The notes: generated by a model from the sequence alone, not told the origin. Positions 17,965-26,701 are shown, numbered from the stretch's first letter. The stretch is DNA of 64,000 nt from Bradyrhizobium archetypum (GCF_013114835.1 NZ_JAAVLW010000005.1:620001-684000); one strand, 5' to 3'. Numbers and translations are program-made.

Positions 17965-18732
17965 CTACAAGTCGTCGCGCTTTTGACCAGAAACGATCTC
18001 CGAAACTAAAGACGCAGGCCAAGCGACGCCTAACTGTGCATCCAGCGGGTCGGCGGCAGCCATTCTTCCCGAGTAGACACCGACAAACCTTGTTCCTGTG
18101 GCCGCTCCCATGGAGATCGAATTCCCTTCCAGCAGGTGGGTCGACCAGCTTCTTCGTATCACTGGGGAACCGGACATTCCCGGCCGCGAGGCCGTGTCGA
18201 TAAACATGTGGAGTTGGACGGCAGGAGATATTTCAGGCTCCGTCGCGAAGCTGCCTCGCTTCCAAACAGGAAATCCCGCACCGCCAAGCCCGTACGGGTA
18301 TCCAAGAACGTAAACGTCCATGCCAACGCTTAACTGAAGATTCGTGTTCTCCATCTTGTTGATGGGGTACATCTCAACATCTGGAAACGACGTGAGCGGA
18401 AGTGCGACTACGTCGACATTCTTTCCGTGCTGAGGGTGAACAAACCAATTCGGCTCCCCCGCTTCCGTCCGGAGCGCCACGAACTTTCCTAATTTACTTC
18501 CCATCTCACCCTTCGCGTTGAACCAAACCCGCAACCTGTTTGGCTCCGCTGCAGTCGGTGAAAGATGTTTCCCTGTGTTGGGATTTCGACCAGACACGTT
18601 GTGCCAATTTGTGATCAGGAATGAGCGGTCAGGGCCGGACCACACAAATCCGGTTCCTTGGCTCAAATGGGTATCATTGAAATGCATCTCGATCGGCAGC
18701 GCCGCGAGTGAGTATTGATCGATCGTGATCAC
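17965..18732 (-). CDS. Stand-alone trypsin-like serine protease
   Basis: 255 residues with no signal peptide, so probably cytoplasmic. The catalytic triad can be placed: H44 (LITNWHNVSG), D107 (NVDVVALPL) and S187 (RPGMSGSPV); GYPYGLGG is also typical of this chymotrypsin-fold group. Start is GTG 18732, supported by CGGAG about 10 bases upstream. It lies 275 bases upstream of the HEPN gene on the same strand. Cytoplasmic trypsin-like domains are known effectors in some anti-phage proteins, so this and the HEPN gene are a plausible cargo pair, but that is inference. Confidence 0.75.
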   Translation of the reverse strand: MITIDQYSLAALPIEMHFNDTHLSQGTGFVWSGPDRSFLITNWHNVSGRNPNTGKHLSPTAAEPNRLRVWFNAKGEMGSKLGKFVALRTEAGEPNWFVHPQHGKNVDVVALPLTSFPDVEMYPINKMENTNLQLSVGMDVYVLGYPYGLGGAGFPVWKRGSFATEPEISPAVQLHMFIDTASRPGMSGSPVIRRSWSTHLLEGNSISMGAATGTRFVGVYSGRMAAADPLDAQLGVAWPASLVSEIVSGQKRDDL

Positions 18733-18974
18733 GTTGTGCTCCGTGTCAGTGCCGGTCTTTAGAGGGTGGCGAGCCGCTCTGGTTTAATCGTCTATGCCGA
18801 CCACAGATCAAAGTTGCAAGCGGGAACCTCACAACTGCGACTGCGAGGTTCAAAGGTGCGCCTAGCGTGCAACTGAACGGCACCGAAGGTGCAAGCAAGC
18901 ACGCCGAAAACACTTAGCCATAGGACACCCGCCCTCTCACGGGCTCGCATTTACGCGGCGTGTTGCTCCTGCGG

Positions 18975-19682
18975 TCACGCGTCGATGCGCTTCAGCAGGT
19001 TAGCCACAGACGATGGATACCAGCGACCACCGCGCGGCGTGATCATCTCTCGGCTATTCAGCTCATTGGCAATGGCCGCAAGGGTCGACGCTCCGGCAGC
19101 ACGAATGTCTTGCACCACCGCCGCGAGATCGCGGGCTCTCTGGTCGGCGTTGGCGCTAACCTGAGCAGTGGCGGCTCTGTTGCCCTTCTTAGCCCGTCTG
19201 AGCGCCTCCGCACCGTTAGGGTTGCCCAGCCGCTTGACGCGCCGATGTCCGCGCTGGCCGGTCTCTGCGATGCGCTTGCGTGCCACCTGAAGGGCATCTT
19301 TGGTGCGCCTTGAGATGGCCTGAGCTTCCGCCTGTGCGACCACCGCAAGCACGCCGATAGTGAGGTCGTTTGCCTCAGGCATGTCGCAACAGACGAACCG
19401 GACACCGCTGTCCCGCAGCGTGAGGGTGAACGACGCCGAGCGGGACAGGCGATCAAGCTTGGCGATAACGAGCGTGGCTCCGGTGACCTTGGCGTGGTGC
19501 AGCGCTGCTGCGAGCTGTGGCCGCTCATTGCTCTTGCCGCTCTCCACTTCAGTGTAGTCACTTATGACGCGGGCTCCTCGGGACCGTGCGAAGTCTTGGA
19601 TGGCCGCTTCCTGCGCGCCCAAGCCCAGTCCGCTCCTGCCCTGCTTCGAAGTCGACACTCGCTTGTAAGTTACGATCTTCAT
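18975..19682 (-). CDS. Serine recombinase/resolvase family protein
   Basis: 235 residues from MKIVTYKRVSTSKQ. S10 is the nucleophile; LVIAKLDRLSRSA carries the conserved arginines of the catalytic domain. A long helix and a C-terminal DNA-binding region (RKGNRAATAQV... WYPSSVANLLKRI) follow. A longer reading from 19970 would add 96 residues without resemblance to the family. The element therefore encodes both tyrosine and serine recombinases. It may invert or resolve DNA within the element, or be a leftover of an earlier insertion; no clear inversion sites were seen. Confidence 0.85.
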   Translation of the reverse strand: MKIVTYKRVSTSKQGRSGLGLGAQEAAIQDFARSRGARVISDYTEVESGKSNERPQLAAALHHAKVTGATLVIAKLDRLSRSASFTLTLRDSGVRFVCCDMPEANDLTIGVLAVVAQAEAQAISRRTKDALQVARKRIAETGQRGHRRVKRLGNPNGAEALRRAKKGNRAATAQVSANADQRARDLAAVVQDIRAAGASTLAAIANELNSREMITPRGGRWYPSSVANLLKRIDA

Positions 19683-19791
19683 GCCCTGCTTCCATACAAA
19701 ACCGTCTAACGGACGTTGCGTAGATTTGTATGAGAGGATTTGGACGACTGCAACTGCGACGCATTGACTCAACGCACGCTCGACATAGGCC

Positions 19792-20298
19792 CTAACGAAC
19801 GCCGGCCATGCGCGCCACGTAGAGCCGTCTTCGTCGGGCTTCGGGTGTCTCTCGCGTGCGCTTAGGTGCCACCGAGGTCGACCCGGCAGTGCGCTTAGGA
19901 TGCCGCTTGGAGCCTGCCGGAGCCGCCGCGGTTGGCTTTGAGGTGGACGCCTCATTGACACTAGGGCCAACCGAAAGGCTGTCTGTGGACTCCGCAGCCC
20001 GCCTAGCTCGCGCCATACGCCTGAGCGCTTTAGCCAGCCTCTTCATCTCCTGACGACGCAGCTCGCGTGCCTTCTCAGATGCTCGGGCTGCTGCCGCGGC
20101 TTCCGACATGACCTTGCGGATGATTGCGCAGGCCTCGCGGCCCATGCGGTGCATCTCAGCGGAGGACCTCATTGCCAGGCCGGTGGCACCGGGGGAAATT
20201 TCTGGCTGACCTCTATCGATTGTAGCTCGCATTTTTCTGTCAATTATCCGGGGAACCTTGCGTAGAATGGCAATGTTTCTGTGGACTTCTGCTATCAT
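19792..20298 (-). CDS. Arg/Ala-rich hypothetical protein
   Basis: Up to 168 residues, very rich in R, A and K (RRQEMKRLAKALRRMARARR), with a P/S/T-rich C-terminal part. No family recognised. The 5' end overlaps the divergent octapeptide-repeat gene's leader; an internal ATG at 20232 is an alternative start. The composition could suit a nucleic-acid-binding protein, or the frame could be fortuitous in GC-rich DNA. Confidence 0.4.
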   Translation of the reverse strand: MIAEVHRNIAILRKVPRIIDRKMRATIDRGQPEISPGATGLAMRSSAEMHRMGREACAIIRKVMSEAAAAARASEKARELRRQEMKRLAKALRRMARARRAAESTDSLSVGPSVNEASTSKPTAAAPAGSKRHPKRTAGSTSVAPKRTRETPEARRRRLYVARMAGVR

Positions 20299-20325
20299 CG
20301 GTTGCTTCCCGCAGGAGGAGAATTG

Positions 20326-20796
20326 ATGGGCAGACCTGAGATACCAAACCTGAGAACTTGGCCGCGCAATCTGAGCACAGCGCAGGGCGGCGGATTGTCC
20401 ACTTCACAATATGGTGGAATGTCCACTTCTCAATACGGCGGAGCGTCCACCTCGCAGTATGGCGGGCTATCAACGTCTCAATACGGCGGCATGTCCACTT
20501 CGCAATACGGAGGGTTGTCGACCTCCCAATATGGCGGTCTTTCTACATCGCAGTATGGGGGGTTATCGACGTCGCAGTATGGAGGACTGTCGACGTCTCA
20601 GTATGGCGGACTATCAACGTCGTCCGGTGGAGGCATGTCGACTTCATCCATTGACGTGTATCGCAGTAACATTCCTCCTTGGCCCCACTTCTTGAGAGAG
20701 CTTGAAGCAAGGGGGTATCAACAAGCTTCCGACCTAATTCGACATTACCTGCCATCATTCCTCTGGCCGGAGAACTTCTTCAGAGGCGGTGGCTAG
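20326..20796 (+). CDS. Octapeptide-repeat protein, (L/M/A)STSQYGG type
   Basis: 156 residues in three parts. Residues 1-15 are MGRPEIPNLRTWPRN. Residues 16-103 are a tandem array: one degenerate unit LSTAQGGG, nine perfect units (L/M/A)STSQYGG, then LSTSSGGG and a final MSTSS. Residues 109-156 are non-repetitive, beginning YRSNIPPWPHFLRELEARG and predicted helical. AGGAGGAG five bases before ATG 20326 makes this start firm. Synonymous codons vary freely between units, so the peptide, not the DNA, is conserved. I recall bacterial orphan proteins with GG-x-STGP-like runs followed by a similar SNIPPWP segment, but no function is known to me. Transcribed rightward, against its neighbours. Confidence 0.8.
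   Translation: MGRPEIPNLRTWPRNLSTAQGGGLSTSQYGGMSTSQYGGASTSQYGGLSTSQYGGMSTSQYGGLSTSQYGGLSTSQYGGLSTSQYGGLSTSQYGGLSTSSGGGMSTSSIDVYRSNIPPWPHFLRELEARGYQQASDLIRHYLPSFLWPENFFRGGG
20395..20634 (+). repeat. 24-bp-period coding tandem repeat
   Basis: Ten consecutive 24-bp units inside the octapeptide-repeat gene; nine encode (L/M/A)STSQYGG and the tenth LSTSSGGG. Serine, tyrosine, glutamine and glycine codons differ from unit to unit, so nucleotide identity is clearly lower than peptide identity. Confidence 0.95.
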
Positions 20797-20828
20797 AACA
20801 GCGGTCGTAGTCCGCAAGACTGCCGTAT

Positions 20829-20854
20829 GGCCCCGCTCAGCTAAGAGCGAGGCC
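20829..20854. terminator. Hairpin between convergent genes
   Basis: GGCC-c-CGCTC (20829-20838) pairs with GAGCG-a-GGCC (20845-20854) around loop AGCTAA, one mismatch. It lies between the 3' ends of the octapeptide-repeat gene and the leftward phage operon; no long T-run follows, so its use as a terminator is inferred. Confidence 0.5.
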
Positions 20855-20880
20855 CTCAGCTTGGATCGCGAGAAGAGCCG

Positions 20881-23800
20881 CTAGTGTGATCTTCGCGCCT
20901 CCTTCTCCGGGAGTTTGCTGATGAACACGTTGTAGGTGTTCATCCAAGGCAGGAAGTTCTGGAAGGGCAGCACCGACAGCAACCGGCGAGCGTCGGGCTG
21001 TGAGAATGGGCTCCCTCTTGTGACAGTCGCGGCTGCACCGCCAACGCCCTTGTAGAGCTTGTCGATGAGGTCGGCGGTTGGATTGCCAAGCCACTTGCCG
21101 GTCAACCCGGATGAACGCGTATCGAAGAGCGGGTCCAAGCCTAACGCCTCTGCACCGAAGTCCACACCCATCGGCATGAGCGAGGCCCACCCAGCACGCT
21201 GGAAGGTCGCTGCACCGATCTTGGCCGGTGAGAGCCTGTCGGCGAGAAACTTCTCACGGTCAGAACGCCCGAGCGATTGCAAGTGCGTCTGCCCGATGTA
21301 CACGCCGGCCCCGAGGACCGACGACGCCGAGAAGCCGACGAAGGACTGCCAGTCGCGCATGTTGATGCCGTAGAGGAATTGCTTCGTCCACGACGCCAGC
21401 ATGAAGGCACGGAACTGGAACAGCATCTTGCCGAGGTCGCTGCTGAAGAACATGTTCGTTTGACCGAGGTCGTTCTCCTGCACCAGCCGGCGAGACATTC
21501 GCCACATGGCGTTCTCGAATGCGTTACGCACTTCGGGATGCCAAGCGTCGAAGTTGGTGTCCTTGATCTTGCCTACGCGGGTCTCGTTGTCGAGATACGT
21601 GACCTTCGTCTTCAACTCGTTCTGCACCCGCTTGGCCATCTCATCGCTCAGCCCCATCGCACGTAGGCGAGGTAGGTTGGCGTTAGTGGCACCTGAGGCC
21701 TCGTTGATGAGGCGAGCGAGTGAAGCCTTGGCGGCCCACCGTTGCAGGTAGGTGTTCACCGGGGCCATGAACGACATGACGTTGACGGCGCGCTTGCCCT
21801 TCTCCAGAACAGCTTCGGCCTTGTCCAGCGCGGAGCCGCTCGACGAGAGTATGGTGTGCTCACCGAAGTCGTCGAAGCGATTGTGTGCAGCGCCACGCAT
21901 CCAGTCCGTGCCGCCCTGCGTGATGTACTCCAGCTCGTTGGCCAGAGCATCGTCGAGCTTGCCGGTCTTCGCGTTGCGCCACAGAGAACGCAGCGAGGGC
22001 ATGCCTTCGAGGGCAGCGCGGAAACCTGCCTGACCGAGGAGCTGGCCGGCGTCAGCGACCTGAGCGAAACCGACTTGGTTCATCACGCGCACGAAGTTGT
22101 AGTCGCGCAGCAGACGGAGCCACTGGTTCGAGGGCTTGCCCGTGCCGGTGATCGCGTCGTGGATGAAGTTCAGTCGTTCGAGGTCTTTGTCGCGGAGCTT
22201 CACATCGTGGCCGATCTCGTCAGCGACAGAGGCGACCTGCTTCATCAGCGTGTCCCATTCGGAGCGCTTCGTGATGCCATCGACGAGATACTGAGGTGCG
22301 CTGTCTGGATTGAGCTTCCACTTCGGGTTCTCAATGCGCAGCCGAGCCAGCGCGAGCTGACCGGACATCTGCCTGTTGTACATCCCGAACAGCTTGAAGC
22401 TGTCATTCTCGAAGATGTCAGCCAGGCGGACCTCATGCACTGCGCCGTTCTGGTCGCGCATGGTGCCACGGAAGTTCTCGTCCATCAGCGTGCGGTGCTT
22501 CGTACGGGCAACGCCGCCCTCACCCGGCTCCTTCTGTAAGCGAGCGACGAACGCACGGGCCTCGTCGTTTGACATGTTGGCCGCGTCGGTGAGAGCGCTG
22601 ATCAGACCGTCGACATCCTCTCCAAAGAGAGCGCGACCGCCGTTCAGCTCCTGACCCGCCTGCACATCGCGGATGCGCTTGTACCAGCCACGGCCGATAC
22701 GGACAGCGAGTTCAGCGTCGATGTCGGGGTTGAGACCGCGCACCGCCGAGGCGATGAACTGTCCGATCTGCCTGTCGCCGAAGCGCGTCGCCCAGTCCTG
22801 AAACTTCTCCCGGCTGATTATGCGCGGGACGTAGTTTGCATTCTGAGGCACGTCAGGTGACAACACAGGTCGACGAGTGGTGCCGTCGAGCTTACCGGGG
22901 TTGACCAGAAGGTCGTGGTACTCGGCGTAGAGCTTCGCGTTCGCGGCGGCCTGCTTCTGCACTGCCGGGTGGAACGTGACGCTGGGGTCTTGGTTGCGTA
23001 TGGCCTCAGTGACCTGCTGCCTGAACTCGCCTTCTCGAGACTGCCGCTCAGCCCAGCCGAGCTTGAGGTCGTCAGCCCATGCCTTGAAGTTGGCGGTCGC
23101 CTCCTGCATGAACCGGGTCTCGAAGCCGAGCTGCGTCTTGCGCTGCATCTCGGAAACTGAGAACGGGGTCTCCAGTCCCTTCGCGCGGCCGACTGCGTCC
23201 TCAACGAGGTGAGCACCGAGCAGACGGGTGGAGACGTTCTCCGAGGTGCCGAGCTGGCCGGCGAAGTCGTAACGGACGCCACCGAACACGGCCTTGGGCG
23301 CAATGTCCTCTACGGGAGCGCCGAGCCAGTCGTAGGTGTCCGTGCGGACTGCCATGCGCGGGGATGCCTGAGCAGCGCCGACAGAAGCCTCGCCACGGAT
23401 GGCTTGGGCCTCGATGTCCTGCATCATGCTCTTGCCGAGCTTAGCGCCCTGCTCTGCCAGATCGGCAGCGGCGGGGTTTCTCGCCAGCGCACCGAACGCG
23501 GAGCCTAGCAGCATACCGCCAGCGCCTGCGTAGAGCAGATCGAGGCTCTGACCGGTGGGTCGATTGAGCACCGAGGGGCTCACCTGAGCGACGCCCGCAA
23601 TGCCGCCTTCAGCAGCGCGAGCGATGATCATGCCCAGCTTGCTGCCCTTCGCAACTCCACCGATGGGAGCTGCTATGGCACCTGCCGCCCACCCAACGGG
23701 GTCGACGATGGCACCGAAGATACGCAGCGCGGTGCCCGTTGCGCCGAGGCTGTCCATCTGCCGTTCGTACTCCAAGTCCTTGTCCATCTCCCTGCGGAGG

Positions 23801-24660
23801 TAGCGAGCATGGCCTTCGGAGAACGCACGGTCGAAGTAGCCCCAGTACTCTTTCGGGACACCGTCAGTGATCTCTTTGTACAACTCCGGGGTCCACTTGA
23901 ACTCCGGGTTGGGGACGTATTTATCGTCGCCGTGAAAGGCCCACTTCAGGGCACTCTCGTTGACGACTGCATTGAATGTAGCCTCACCCAGGCTAGGGGC
24001 GTCTGCCTTCACTGCGATCTCAGCGTCGCGGATTTCGTTACGCGAGAGAGGGTCAGCAGGACGCGCGTTCGCCGAAGAGAGCTGTGCGCCTTCGACAGGC
24101 GGCACCTCTGCGGGAACGTTAGGCACGCGGGGAGCTGGCGTGTAGTTAGGGTCGGCGTAGGGACTTACGCCACCACTGACACGGTCTGCCCATGCGCGCA
24201 GTTGACCGACTGTCCGGTACTTGCCGAACACGGCGGGGTTCGCAGCGATAGACGATGCGGAAACGACATTATGGATGGGTGTGTCGTCGGAGGCCTTAAC
24301 GACGCGCGGGGCGTCTCCAGTCCCGAGGAAGTGTGCGAGGTAACCCTCACCACCGCTAATGCGCCGACCGAGCGCACCCTCCATGATGTCCATATTCTCT
24401 TTGGTGAACCGAGGGACAGCGCGAGCTTGCTGCTCGACATCCCAGCGGTTCGTCAGGGATAGGTCAGGGTTGCGCTTTGACAACCCTTCCCACGTTCCCT
24501 TGATGAATTGAAACGGGCCTCCAGCCGAGGTCGTCTCGTTGCCGATATTACGGAAGCCGCTCTCTTGACCGCCTACGCGGCGTAGGAATTCTACGTTGAT
24601 TCCGTCTCTGGCGGACTGCTCTTCGAGCGTGCCCCACCAAGCAGGCGTATCGCCGGCCAT
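20881..24660 (-). CDS. Podovirus internal virion/ejection protein with N-terminal lytic transglycosylase domain
   Basis: 1259 residues, close to the size of T7 gp16. The N-terminus (about 15-165) is a lysozyme-like transglycosylase domain with E33 in GGQESGFRN and AGGPFQFIKGTWEGL. The remainder is a long, mostly helical body with amphipathic and Ala/Gly-rich membrane-like patches (IFGAIVDPVGWAAGAIAAPIGG, 330s), as expected of proteins ejected to form the trans-envelope channel. Last gene of the leftward phage operon. The frame is fully open over 3.8 kb, which argues against neutral decay, although no other virion gene is present in the element. Confidence 0.78.
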   Translation of the reverse strand: MAGDTPAWWGTLEEQSARDGINVEFLRRVGGQESGFRNIGNETTSAGGPFQFIKGTWEGLSKRNPDLSLTNRWDVEQQARAVPRFTKENMDIMEGALGRRISGGEGYLAHFLGTGDAPRVVKASDDTPIHNVVSASSIAANPAVFGKYRTVGQLRAWADRVSGGVSPYADPNYTPAPRVPNVPAEVPPVEGAQLSSANARPADPLSRNEIRDAEIAVKADAPSLGEATFNAVVNESALKWAFHGDDKYVPNPEFKWTPELYKEITDGVPKEYWGYFDRAFSEGHARYLRREMDKDLEYERQMDSLGATGTALRIFGAIVDPVGWAAGAIAAPIGGVAKGSKLGMIIARAAEGGIAGVAQVSPSVLNRPTGQSLDLLYAGAGGMLLGSAFGALARNPAAADLAEQGAKLGKSMMQDIEAQAIRGEASVGAAQASPRMAVRTDTYDWLGAPVEDIAPKAVFGGVRYDFAGQLGTSENVSTRLLGAHLVEDAVGRAKGLETPFSVSEMQRKTQLGFETRFMQEATANFKAWADDLKLGWAERQSREGEFRQQVTEAIRNQDPSVTFHPAVQKQAAANAKLYAEYHDLLVNPGKLDGTTRRPVLSPDVPQNANYVPRIISREKFQDWATRFGDRQIGQFIASAVRGLNPDIDAELAVRIGRGWYKRIRDVQAGQELNGGRALFGEDVDGLISALTDAANMSNDEARAFVARLQKEPGEGGVARTKHRTLMDENFRGTMRDQNGAVHEVRLADIFENDSFKLFGMYNRQMSGQLALARLRIENPKWKLNPDSAPQYLVDGITKRSEWDTLMKQVASVADEIGHDVKLRDKDLERLNFIHDAITGTGKPSNQWLRLLRDYNFVRVMNQVGFAQVADAGQLLGQAGFRAALEGMPSLRSLWRNAKTGKLDDALANELEYITQGGTDWMRGAAHNRFDDFGEHTILSSSGSALDKAEAVLEKGKRAVNVMSFMAPVNTYLQRWAAKASLARLINEASGATNANLPRLRAMGLSDEMAKRVQNELKTKVTYLDNETRVGKIKDTNFDAWHPEVRNAFENAMWRMSRRLVQENDLGQTNMFFSSDLGKMLFQFRAFMLASWTKQFLYGINMRDWQSFVGFSASSVLGAGVYIGQTHLQSLGRSDREKFLADRLSPAKIGAATFQRAGWASLMPMGVDFGAEALGLDPLFDTRSSGLTGKWLGNPTADLIDKLYKGVGGAAATVTRGSPFSQPDARRLLSVLPFQNFLPWMNTYNVFISKLPEKEARRSH

Positions 24661-24735
24661 GTACCAATTTTCCTTTGTCGTGGCTGTTTGAGTGTTACCG
24701 ATGCGGCAGCCACAGACCGATTGTCGGTGAAGAAA

Positions 24736-25284
24736 TTAGACGATGCTCTGCGGCGGCTTTCCGTCGCTCGCGAAGGCACCGAAGTGCACCTTGGCGGCAC
24801 TGAGGTAGACGCTGTGCGCCTGTTCGGCTGTTGCGAAGGTGCCTAAGTGTTTCGTCCGGCCATTGGTGTGAATGGCTGCGCGATATTTGCCGTCGACGAG
24901 ATAGCTACCCTTGAGCATTCCGACGCGCTTGCGATTACGAGCGCTGTTGGCTTTGTCGCCTTGTGGTCCTGCTTCGCGGAGGTTCGGCCATGCAAGGTTC
25001 AGCGGGTTCCTATCTTTACAGTCGACGACACAGCCGGGCCTTGGCCATCGACGACGAACGTAAAGCACGGCCAACCGCGCAGCTTGGTAGGTGACCTTGT
25101 CGATTGATATGACGCGGTGACCTTCTTTGATGGTGCCGGCGACGGAGCCGATAGGAACGTTACTCCGTAGGTGAGATAGCGCTTTCCATGTCCACACGCC
25201 GGTTGAGCGGTCGTAGTGAAGAAGCTCTCTAAGTCGACGGTAGGTGACGCGAGGTCGACTGGAGCGGACTAGGGGGCGGCCCAT
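24736..25284 (-). CDS. HNH-type protein with C-terminal AP2 DNA-binding domain
   Basis: 182 residues. An HNH-like region (about 15-120: LLHYDRSTGVWTWK, YQAARLAVLY, VVDCKDRNPLNLAWPNLREA) is joined to an AP2 domain (about 124-172: GSYLVDGKYRAAIHTNGRTK, HLGTFATAEQAHSVY). This is the usual build of phage homing endonucleases. The expected first histidine in VDHxDRNP is replaced by C89, so cleavage activity may be lost or altered. It stops 75 bases before the ejection-protein start and follows the next upstream gene by two bases. Confidence 0.8.
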   Translation of the reverse strand: MGRPLVRSSRPRVTYRRLRELLHYDRSTGVWTWKALSHLRSNVPIGSVAGTIKEGHRVISIDKVTYQAARLAVLYVRRRWPRPGCVVDCKDRNPLNLAWPNLREAGPQGDKANSARNRKRVGMLKGSYLVDGKYRAAIHTNGRTKHLGTFATAEQAHSVYLSAAKVHFGAFASDGKPPQSIV

Positions 25285-25286
25285 GC

Positions 25287-25769
25287 CTAGATGAAGACCT
25301 TACGCACAACAGCGCCGTTCTCAATCGCTGCCCTCATCGCAAACCCTTTGTGCAGAAACAGTCTGACCTTGAGGTCCTTCCTGCCGGTCCTAAGCGGCTT
25401 TCCGTCTCTCCAGAGTATGAACCCGACGAGCATGTCATCGTCGCTGAGGTCAGCAGCGGCCTTCACCCAGGCGCGCATCACTTTCCCGGAAGGATGGTGA
25501 TCTCGGACCGCTCGGCGTGCTTGCCCCGCATGTTGGAAGACGGTAGCCGCTTTATTGGAGCCGTGGCGAGTGAAGACTGGGAGGCCATGTCGGCCCATGA
25601 TCAGGAAACCGCAGCGGGCTGTAGGCCCACTCTCGTCGACGTAAGTGGACGCCTGAACTGATGCTGCCAGCTCTGTGCACGAGAGGATCGACTTCAGTTG
25701 CACATCGGTGGCACAGAATGGATTGAAAGCCTCCCCCGAGTGGACGGGAGAGATGATCTTGTCGCTCAT
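25287..25769 (-). CDS. Hypothetical phage-operon protein
   Basis: 160 residues, no family recognised. It has no signal or membrane segment and looks like a compact alpha/beta protein (YVDESGPTARCGFLIMGRHG, MLVGFILWRDGKPLR). It ends two bases before the HNH-AP2 start and begins two bases after the gene upstream, so it is translated within the same tight operon. Confidence 0.65.
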   Translation of the reverse strand: MSDKIISPVHSGEAFNPFCATDVQLKSILSCTELAASVQASTYVDESGPTARCGFLIMGRHGLPVFTRHGSNKAATVFQHAGQARRAVRDHHPSGKVMRAWVKAAADLSDDDMLVGFILWRDGKPLRTGRKDLKVRLFLHKGFAMRAAIENGAVVRKVFI

Positions 25770-25771
25770 GG

Positions 25772-26053
25772 TTATTTAACGCCGAAAGTGCGAGAGCCGC
25801 GCAAATCAGCGGGCGGTGGCGCTTGCACGGAGTGGTGAGTTTGCATCCGCTCGCGAACCAACTCCATCGGCGGATACTCGCCCTTCGGAGCCGGGGGCGC
25901 GGCTGCTTGGATGACCACGACACAGCCATCGCGATCTAGATGGACAGCTCTGCCGTCTTCGAGAACACGCGAGGTTGGCGTGAAGGTGGCTTCGGCGGCT
26001 TCCTCTGTTTCCTCTACGGCTACTTCGGTGGTCGTCTTTGTGGCTTTCGCCAT
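25772..26053 (-). CDS. Small acidic hypothetical phage-operon protein
   Basis: 93 residues. The first 28 residues are T/E/A-rich (TEVAVEETEEAAEATF), the middle has GRAVHLDRDGCVVVIQ, and the end is P-rich. No family recognised; could be a small virion or assembly factor judging by its place in the operon. Confidence 0.55.
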   Translation of the reverse strand: MAKATKTTTEVAVEETEEAAEATFTPTSRVLEDGRAVHLDRDGCVVVIQAAAPPAPKGEYPPMELVRERMQTHHSVQAPPPADLRGSRTFGVK

Positions 26054-26144
26054 TGGAATTTATTTCCTCGTTGCCCGCGCGGTGTTGGCGAGCGATTGGC
26101 CGGCTGTCTCACCGGCTCAGGTGTTGCTACCGTCGAAAAGACAG

Positions 26145-26333
26145 CTAGAGAAGTTGATTGCCGTTGTCGTTCTGGTCGTCGTAGGCGCGACGAAGCAGCC
26201 TCACGACTTGGCGCTCGCCGACTGCGGCCCAGATTGCTCTGTCGCTCATCTCAGGAGACGGACATCGCTCCGGGTATCTGCGCTCCAGCTCCTCTAGAAG
26301 CTTTAGCGGGATTTCCGGGAAAGCATCCTTCAC
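26145..26333 (-). CDS. Small hypothetical phage-operon protein
   Basis: 62 residues, helical (IPLKLLEELERRYPERCPSP), no family recognised. Its ATG overlaps the stop of the upstream winged-helix gene by four bases (ATGA), which supports it as a real gene despite its size. Confidence 0.6.
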   Translation of the reverse strand: MKDAFPEIPLKLLEELERRYPERCPSPEMSDRAIWAAVGERQVVRLLRRAYDDQNDNGNQLL

Positions 26334-26701
26334 GACGAAGCTTCCTCTGCGGCTGCTACAAGCTTCTCGCCTTCAGGGCTCAACTGCACGCGCTTCTGCC
26401 AAGTCTCAGCTTCTCCGGCTGTGATCTCAATCAAGACCTGTTTTATCGCAATCCCGCGAAGTACGGCCCAGACGACCGCAGTCTTCGCTGCGAGCGCAAC
26501 CTCGGTTTCCCTGACGGTCATGCCGGGGCACTTGGCGGCAAGATAGAGAACCATAGCCGCGCGGTCGGTCAGCCCCGCGTCCAATGAACGTACACGCGAG
26601 GAGAACTTAGCGAGACCTTCAGCGGATACGTCGGTGATGCCGCGTTGCCGCAAGTAGGACTGAGCCGACATGTTCGCCACAGAGGGAAAGGCGTAGGTCA
26701 T
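26330..26701 (-). CDS. Winged-helix (MarR-like) small protein, phage operon
   Basis: 123 residues from MTYAFPSVANM. The middle reads as a winged helix: VLYLAAKCPGMTVRETEVAL then a recognition-like helix AAKTAVVWAVLRGIAIK and a C-terminal wing with LSPEGEKL. The ATG at 26701 overlaps the previous gene's stop by four bases, which decides this start over 26758. The function is presumably DNA binding; the target is unknown. Confidence 0.6.
   Translation of the reverse strand: MTYAFPSVANMSAQSYLRQRGITDVSAEGLAKFSSRVRSLDAGLTDRAAMVLYLAAKCPGMTVRETEVALAAKTAVVWAVLRGIAIKQVLIEITAGEAETWQKRVQLSPEGEKLVAAAEEASS

Noticed and set aside
16368..18732. HEPN gene as half of a HEPN-MNT toxin-antitoxin pair
   Set aside because: No nucleotidyltransferase-like small gene is adjacent; the neighbour is a protease.
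20395..20634. Could the 24-bp repeats be a CRISPR array or minisatellite?
   Set aside because: There are no unique spacers between units; the repeats are contiguous, in frame, and vary at synonymous sites, so they are coding.
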